The notes below the pieces were generated by a model that saw nothing but the letters and a program-made list of their open reading frames with translations, was not told where the DNA came from and did not search any database. Below, piece after piece: positions 60,397-64,000 of a DNA stretch of 64,000 bases; the first letter of the stretch is position 1, and each line of letters opens with the position of its first letter. A program made the position numbers and the translations under genes. Source of the stretch: Alteriqipengyuania bathyomarina_B (GTDB taxonomy: Bacteria > Pseudomonadota > Alphaproteobacteria > Sphingomonadales > Sphingomonadaceae); assembly GCF_038594605.1 (NCBI RefSeq), contig NZ_JBCFZM010000001.1:434001-498000 (forward strand). Reading direction: 5' to 3'.

Positions 60397-61041
60397 ATGC
60401 AGGTCGATCCGGCGATCACGCTGGCGCTGGCCTATGCGCGCAAGGATACGCGGCCCGTGTTCGAAGACCTGTTTGCGCTGGACCGGCGGCTCGCCGATGC
60501 GGTGCGGCAGGCGAGCGAACCGATCATCGCCCAGCTCAAGCTTGCGTGGTGGCGCGATCGCTTCGCGCAGTCGCCGTCCGAATGGCCCAAGGGCGAACCG
60601 CTGCTCGCGCGCCTCGCGGCGTGGGATGCAGATGTCTCGCAGCTTGGCACGCTCGTTGACGGGTGGGAGGCGTTGCTGGCCGAAGGGCCGCTATCGAACG
60701 ATGCGGCCATTGCCTTTGCGCAGGGCCACGCAGACGCCTGGTCGGTAGCCGCTTGCGCGCTGGGTCGGGCGGGCCCGCCTTCTCCCGAACATGCGGCGCA
60801 GCTGTGGTCTTACGCCGATCTGGCCGAGCACTGCTCTTCGCCAGAGGATGCCGAGCGCGCCCGTGCGGCGGCGAGGAGCCAGAACCTTTTCGATGCGGCT
60901 TCGCCGCGCCTTCCCCGCGATTTGCGCCCCTTCGCCATCCTCGGGCGGCTGGCGCATCGTGCGATGCTCGGCGAACATCCGATGCTGTCCACGCCTGGCG
61001 ACTTCCTCGCTGCCGTGCGGACGGGTATGCTAGGACGCTGA
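60397..61041 (+). CDS. Squalene/phytoene synthase-like protein (NDUFAF6-type)
   Basis: About 214 residues from the ATG at 60397; a GTG at 60364 would add 11. The pattern LALAYARKDTRP, then FALDRRLADAV and IIAQLKLAWWRDRF, belongs to the squalene/phytoene synthase fold. The Asp-rich catalytic motifs DxxxD are degenerate, and the protein is short of the usual 280-300 residues. The LKLAWWRD segment is like NDUFAF6, a complex I assembly factor of this fold, so an assembly role is plausible but unproven. Confidence 0.8.
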   Translation: MQVDPAITLALAYARKDTRPVFEDLFALDRRLADAVRQASEPIIAQLKLAWWRDRFAQSPSEWPKGEPLLARLAAWDADVSQLGTLVDGWEALLAEGPLSNDAAIAFAQGHADAWSVAACALGRAGPPSPEHAAQLWSYADLAEHCSSPEDAERARAAARSQNLFDAASPRLPRDLRPFAILGRLAHRAMLGEHPMLSTPGDFLAAVRTGMLGR

Positions 61042-61065
61042 TCGGGTTTCAGAGGGGACGTGCGT

Positions 61066-61542
61066 ATGAAGGGGCAGGGACTGGACCGGCTGGTGCTGGG
61101 CGCCGTGCTCGGATTGGCGCTTGCAGGCGTCGGCATGTTCTGGTGGCAGGGCAGGGCGCAGGTCGAAGAGGCCGCTCCGCCACCGCCCGAACCAACCGAA
61201 ACCGCGACCGAGCCGACGCTGCCACAGGTCGATCCGGCGGACCTGACAGGTCCGGCGCCTCCGCAGGCCACCGAATTGACCCGCGAGCAACGCCGGTTTT
61301 TCCGCTACGACCGGAACCGCGACCTCAAGATCACGCGTAACGAGATGCTCTCGACCCGTAGCGATGCGTTCCGCAAGCTCGACAAGGATGGCAACAATCT
61401 GCTGACTTTCGAGGAATGGGCGGTCACCACCGCGACCAGGTTCGATGGCGCCGATGCCGATGGCGACCGCGCGCTGACGCAAGCCGAATTCGCGACCACC
61501 GCACCCAGGCGCAAGACCAGCAAACCGCGCTGCAATTGCTAG
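61066..61542 (+). CDS. Membrane-anchored EF-hand protein
   Basis: A 158-residue protein. One N-terminal helix (about 8-26) leads to a Pro/Glu/Thr-rich linker (32-65) and three EF-hand loops: Asp82-Glu93, Asp106-Glu117 and Asp130-Glu141, all with 12-residue spacing. The first lacks the usual Gly at loop position 6, and the C-terminus ends CNC. It probably senses or buffers calcium in the periplasm. The ATG at 61066 has an AGAGGGG site at eight bases. Confidence 0.87.
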   Translation: MKGQGLDRLVLGAVLGLALAGVGMFWWQGRAQVEEAAPPPPEPTETATEPTLPQVDPADLTGPAPPQATELTREQRRFFRYDRNRDLKITRNEMLSTRSDAFRKLDKDGNNLLTFEEWAVTTATRFDGADADGDRALTQAEFATTAPRRKTSKPRCNC

Positions 61543-62921
61543 GCGGGAACAGGCTCGTTCGCCGCCAGCCATTCGCCCAGATCGGCTTTCGCGCGTGACG
61601 TATAGGCTTCCTTGCGCTGCTTCTTCTTCACCTCGTGCAGCGGCGGAAAGAGCCCGAAATTGACGTTCATCGGCTGGAACGTATCGGCCTCGGCATCGCC
61701 GGTCACATGGCTCAGCAAGGCGCCCAGCGCAGTCGTGCGCGGGGGAGGGGACCAGTCTTCGCCGCGATGCTCTGCCGCCACCATCAGCCCCGCCATGAGG
61801 CCGATCGCCGAGCTTTCGACATAGCCTTCGCACCCCGTGATCTGCCCGGCGAAGCGGATATGCGGCGCCTTGTTCAGCCGCAGCTGCCGGTCGAGCACCA
61901 GCGGCGAGTTGATGAAGGTGTTGCGGTGCAGCCCGCCGAGCCGCGCGAACTCTGCGTTCTCCAGACCCGGAATGGTCCGGAAAAGCTCCACCTGCGCACC
62001 ATATTTGAGCTTGGTCTGGAAGCCGACCATGTTCCACAGCGTGCCCAGCTTGTTGTCCTGCCGCAGTTGCACGACGGCGTAGGGCCAGCGCCCCTGCGGA
62101 TGCTCTTCGGTGGTATCGTAAGGATTATCGAGCCCGACACCCTTCATCGGGCCATAGCGCAGCGTTTCGACCCCACGCTCCGCCATCACCTCGATCGGCA
62201 TGCAGCCGTCGAAATAGGGGGTATCGGCCTCCCATTCCTTGAACTCGGTCTTCTCGCCATCGACCAGTGCCTGCACGAAGACTTCGTACTGCTCCTTGGT
62301 CATCGGGCAATTGATGTAGTCGCCATCCTCGTTGCTGGCCTCGTTGCGCTTGTTCCAACGGCTCTGAATCCAGCACTTGCTCATGTCGATCGAGTCGCGG
62401 TGGACGATCGGCGCAATGGCATCGAAGAAGGCGAGTCGATCCTCGCCGGTCGCCTCGACGATACTCTTGGCCAACGTTTGCGCGGTCAGCGGCCCAGTCG
62501 CGACGATCGTGAGGCCTGCGTCGGGCAAGGTATCGACCCGCTCGCGCACCACCGTGACGTTGGGATGATCGGTCAGCCTTCGCTGGACCTCGGCGGAGAA
62601 CACATCGCGGTCGACGGCCATTGCGCTGCCTGCCGGAACGCGCGCCTTTTCGCCCGCCGTCATCACGATGGAATCCAGCCTCCGCATCTCGTCGTGCAAA
62701 AGGCCGACCGCGTTCTTGTCGCTATCGTCGGACCGGAAAGAGTTGGAGCAGACCAGCTCGGCCAGCCCATCGGTCTGGTGCGCGGGCGTCATCTCGCCGC
62801 CTTTGTCTTCAGGAGCGCCGCGCATTTCGGACAGGCGAACCTTCAGCCCCGCCTGCGCCAGCTGCCATGCCGCCTCGCTGCCTGCGAGCCCGCCACCGAT
62901 GATATGTACGTCGTATGTCAT
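61539..62921 (-). CDS. trmFO: Methylenetetrahydrofolate--tRNA-(uracil-5-)-methyltransferase
   Basis: A 460-residue FAD- and folate-dependent enzyme making ribothymidine at position 54 of tRNA. The N-terminal dinucleotide motif is HIIGGGLAGSEAAW. Conserved cysteines appear in ELVCSNSFRS and QITGCEGYVES. The start at 62921 is preferred over a GTG three codons upstream. Its 3' end overlaps the EF-hand gene by four bases, convergently. Confidence 0.96.
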   Translation of the reverse strand: MTYDVHIIGGGLAGSEAAWQLAQAGLKVRLSEMRGAPEDKGGEMTPAHQTDGLAELVCSNSFRSDDSDKNAVGLLHDEMRRLDSIVMTAGEKARVPAGSAMAVDRDVFSAEVQRRLTDHPNVTVVRERVDTLPDAGLTIVATGPLTAQTLAKSIVEATGEDRLAFFDAIAPIVHRDSIDMSKCWIQSRWNKRNEASNEDGDYINCPMTKEQYEVFVQALVDGEKTEFKEWEADTPYFDGCMPIEVMAERGVETLRYGPMKGVGLDNPYDTTEEHPQGRWPYAVVQLRQDNKLGTLWNMVGFQTKLKYGAQVELFRTIPGLENAEFARLGGLHRNTFINSPLVLDRQLRLNKAPHIRFAGQITGCEGYVESSAIGLMAGLMVAAEHRGEDWSPPPRTTALGALLSHVTGDAEADTFQPMNVNFGLFPPLHEVKKKQRKEAYTSRAKADLGEWLAANEPVPA

Positions 62922-63205
62922 CGCGCGCACCTAGGGGTTGGGGCGGAGCTTCGCAATCGGGGCAGTCGAGCCTCCGCCACTCATCGACTTCTGAATGCCT
63001 GTGCTCGACATCCCCCGCAACGGTTCATCGGAACGCGATTGCGTTACGCCAATTGACTAAGCAGCCGGGCAGACCCAAGGGCGGCGACCATCGTGAAATG
63101 CCCCTGTTTCGCGATGGAAATTTGTCATACCGAGCATCATTGCTCCACGCATTGCATCACACCATCCTGACAGCCTCTCGACTGCCAGACCGAAAGGATT
63201 TCAGC

Positions 63206-63865
63206 ATTCGCCGTCGCGCCCGCCCTCATCGCGCATTGGTCCAGCACCGCCCGTGGCTCGTCCTGAGTATCATGGCAGGCATCGCTTTCCCGTTGCTCGA
63301 GGAAACGGCGCTCGGCGGACTATGGCTGATGGCGATCAAGGCGAGTGCGGTGGGCTTCCTCGCGCTCTATGCTGCGCAACGGACCAGGGGCTTACGGGCC
63401 GCGCCGTTCGTGGTGGCGCTGGCGTTGAGCGCTGTCGGCGACGCTGCGATCCAGCTGTCTTTCGTAGCGGGTGGCGCGGCGTTTTTCGCCAGCCACATCG
63501 CGGCGATCTTCTTCTATCGGCGCTATCTGCGACCCGAGCCGAGTGTCGCACGCAAGTGGGCGACGATCCTGCTGCTGGTAAGCGTGCCCGCAGTGTCGTG
63601 GCTGCTGTCGGGCGACATCTTGATCGGTCTCTACGGGCTCGGGCTCGGCGGGATGGCGATGGCCGCCTGGCTCAGCCTGTTTTCGCAATGGCGGGTGGGA
63701 CTGGGCGCGCTGCTGTTCGTCGCATCCGACTGGCTGATCTTCAGCCGCATGGGGCCGGTCGATCTCGCGCCGTTGCCCGACCTGCTGATCTGGCCGCTCT
63801 ACTATATCGGTCAGCTCTTGATCGCGACCGGCGTAGTGCAGACGCTGCGACGGTTTCGCCGCTAA
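63206..63865 (+). CDS. YhhN/TMEM86 family protein (lysoplasmalogenase-like)
   Basis: About 219 residues, with eight hydrophobic helices from HRPWLVLSIMAG to LYYIGQLLIATGVV. Conserved segments include LSAVGDAAIQL and VASDWLIFSRM, characteristic of the YhhN/TMEM86 family that hydrolyses lysoplasmalogens. The start is uncertain: an ATT at 63206 has AAAGGA seven bases upstream and gives a normal length, while TTG at 63236 and ATG at 63272 lack a good ribosome site, and the ATG would cut the first helix. Confidence 0.8.
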   Translation: MRRRARPHRALVQHRPWLVLSIMAGIAFPLLEETALGGLWLMAIKASAVGFLALYAAQRTRGLRAAPFVVALALSAVGDAAIQLSFVAGGAAFFASHIAAIFFYRRYLRPEPSVARKWATILLLVSVPAVSWLLSGDILIGLYGLGLGGMAMAAWLSLFSQWRVGLGALLFVASDWLIFSRMGPVDLAPLPDLLIWPLYYIGQLLIATGVVQTLRRFRR

Positions 63866-63915
63866 TTTTTCGAACCGAACTCAGCTCGTCCAGCGCTTGT
63901 CGACGAGCGAGTGGC

Positions 63916-63956
63916 GATCCCGTCCGCGCTTCGGCTAGCTCAGCGCGAACGGGATC
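63916..63956. repeat. Hairpin related to the REP-like elements
   Basis: GATCCCGTCCGCGC pairs with GCGCGAACGGGATC (13 of 14) around a 13-base loop. The right part (TTCGGCTAGCTCAGCGCGAACGGG) resembles the REP-like arms in the trp genes. It lies 51 bases after the last gene, where it could also stabilise or end the transcript. Confidence 0.55.
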
Positions 63957-64000
63957 ATCGAGATGCGAGTCTACACATCGGTCGGCGGGGGATCGTCACG

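Noticed and set aside
1..64000. Mobile elements, prophage or recent horizontal transfer
   Set aside because: No transposase, integrase, inverted-repeat-bounded element or marked composition shift was seen. Gene content is core metabolism.

Overview
This window is a GC-rich chromosomal segment of an alphaproteobacterium, most likely a sphingomonad of the Erythrobacteraceae. That placement is an inference from three things: the nuo layout with pdhA and a lipoyl-PdhB, the trpGDC-moaC-moeA-lexA order with a GTTC-N7-GTTC LexA box, and dispersed palindromes of the CCTTCGACAGGCTCAG type seen in sphingomonads. It is core genome. I see no insertion sequence, prophage or CRISPR array.

Layout. 1-2098: a divergent thiolase (cut by the window edge) and a coniferyl-type aldehyde dehydrogenase. 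2225-19783: a complete nuoA-N operon for respiratory complex I. It is interrupted by eight non-nuo genes: a lipoprotein between nuoC and nuoD, a micro membrane protein between nuoD and nuoE, four micro membrane proteins between nuoE and nuoF, and a tandem pair of exported four-cysteine paralogues between nuoF and nuoG. 19806-23254: birA, coaX, rnj and a DUF1467 gene follow closely. 23277-28674: a divergent cluster holds a large two-helix membrane/coiled-coil protein with TipN-like architecture, a Hpt-like protein without its histidine, an unknown helical protein, and a histidine-kinase-like protein whose H-box has Pro instead of His. 28729-34476: gltX-gltA, comEC and lexA. 34553-44285: a long minus-strand run ppiD-trpE-(glycosidase-like lipoprotein)-pip-trpG-trpD-trpC-moaC-moeA, ending at the lexA promoter, with two REP-like palindromes inside the trp section. 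44548-47530: tpiA, secG, pyrG. 47531-47856: a structured gene-free gap. 47857-52034: small heat-shock protein, glutaredoxin, nitrilase-family amidase, DUF1178, tRNA-Arg(CCT) with a degenerate half-copy upstream, DUF1499 and MscS. 52117-57024: VOC protein plus HPPD (tyrosine catabolism), an FtsB-like protein, and pdhA-pdhB. 57074-60203: three Tad-type minor pilin/VWA genes. 60397-63865: a squalene/phytoene-synthase-like protein (the family of complex I assembly factor NDUFAF6), an EF-hand protein, trmFO and a lysoplasmalogenase-like protein.

The most unusual features are the signalling cluster at 23.3-28.7 kb, where two phosphorelay-type proteins lack the phospho-accepting histidine next to a polarity-factor-like coiled coil, and the set of accessory genes translationally coupled into the complex I operon. 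Smaller points are an autoregulated lexA promoter readable base by base, a duplicated tRNA-Arg half, and a possible structured RNA between pyrG and the hsp20 gene.
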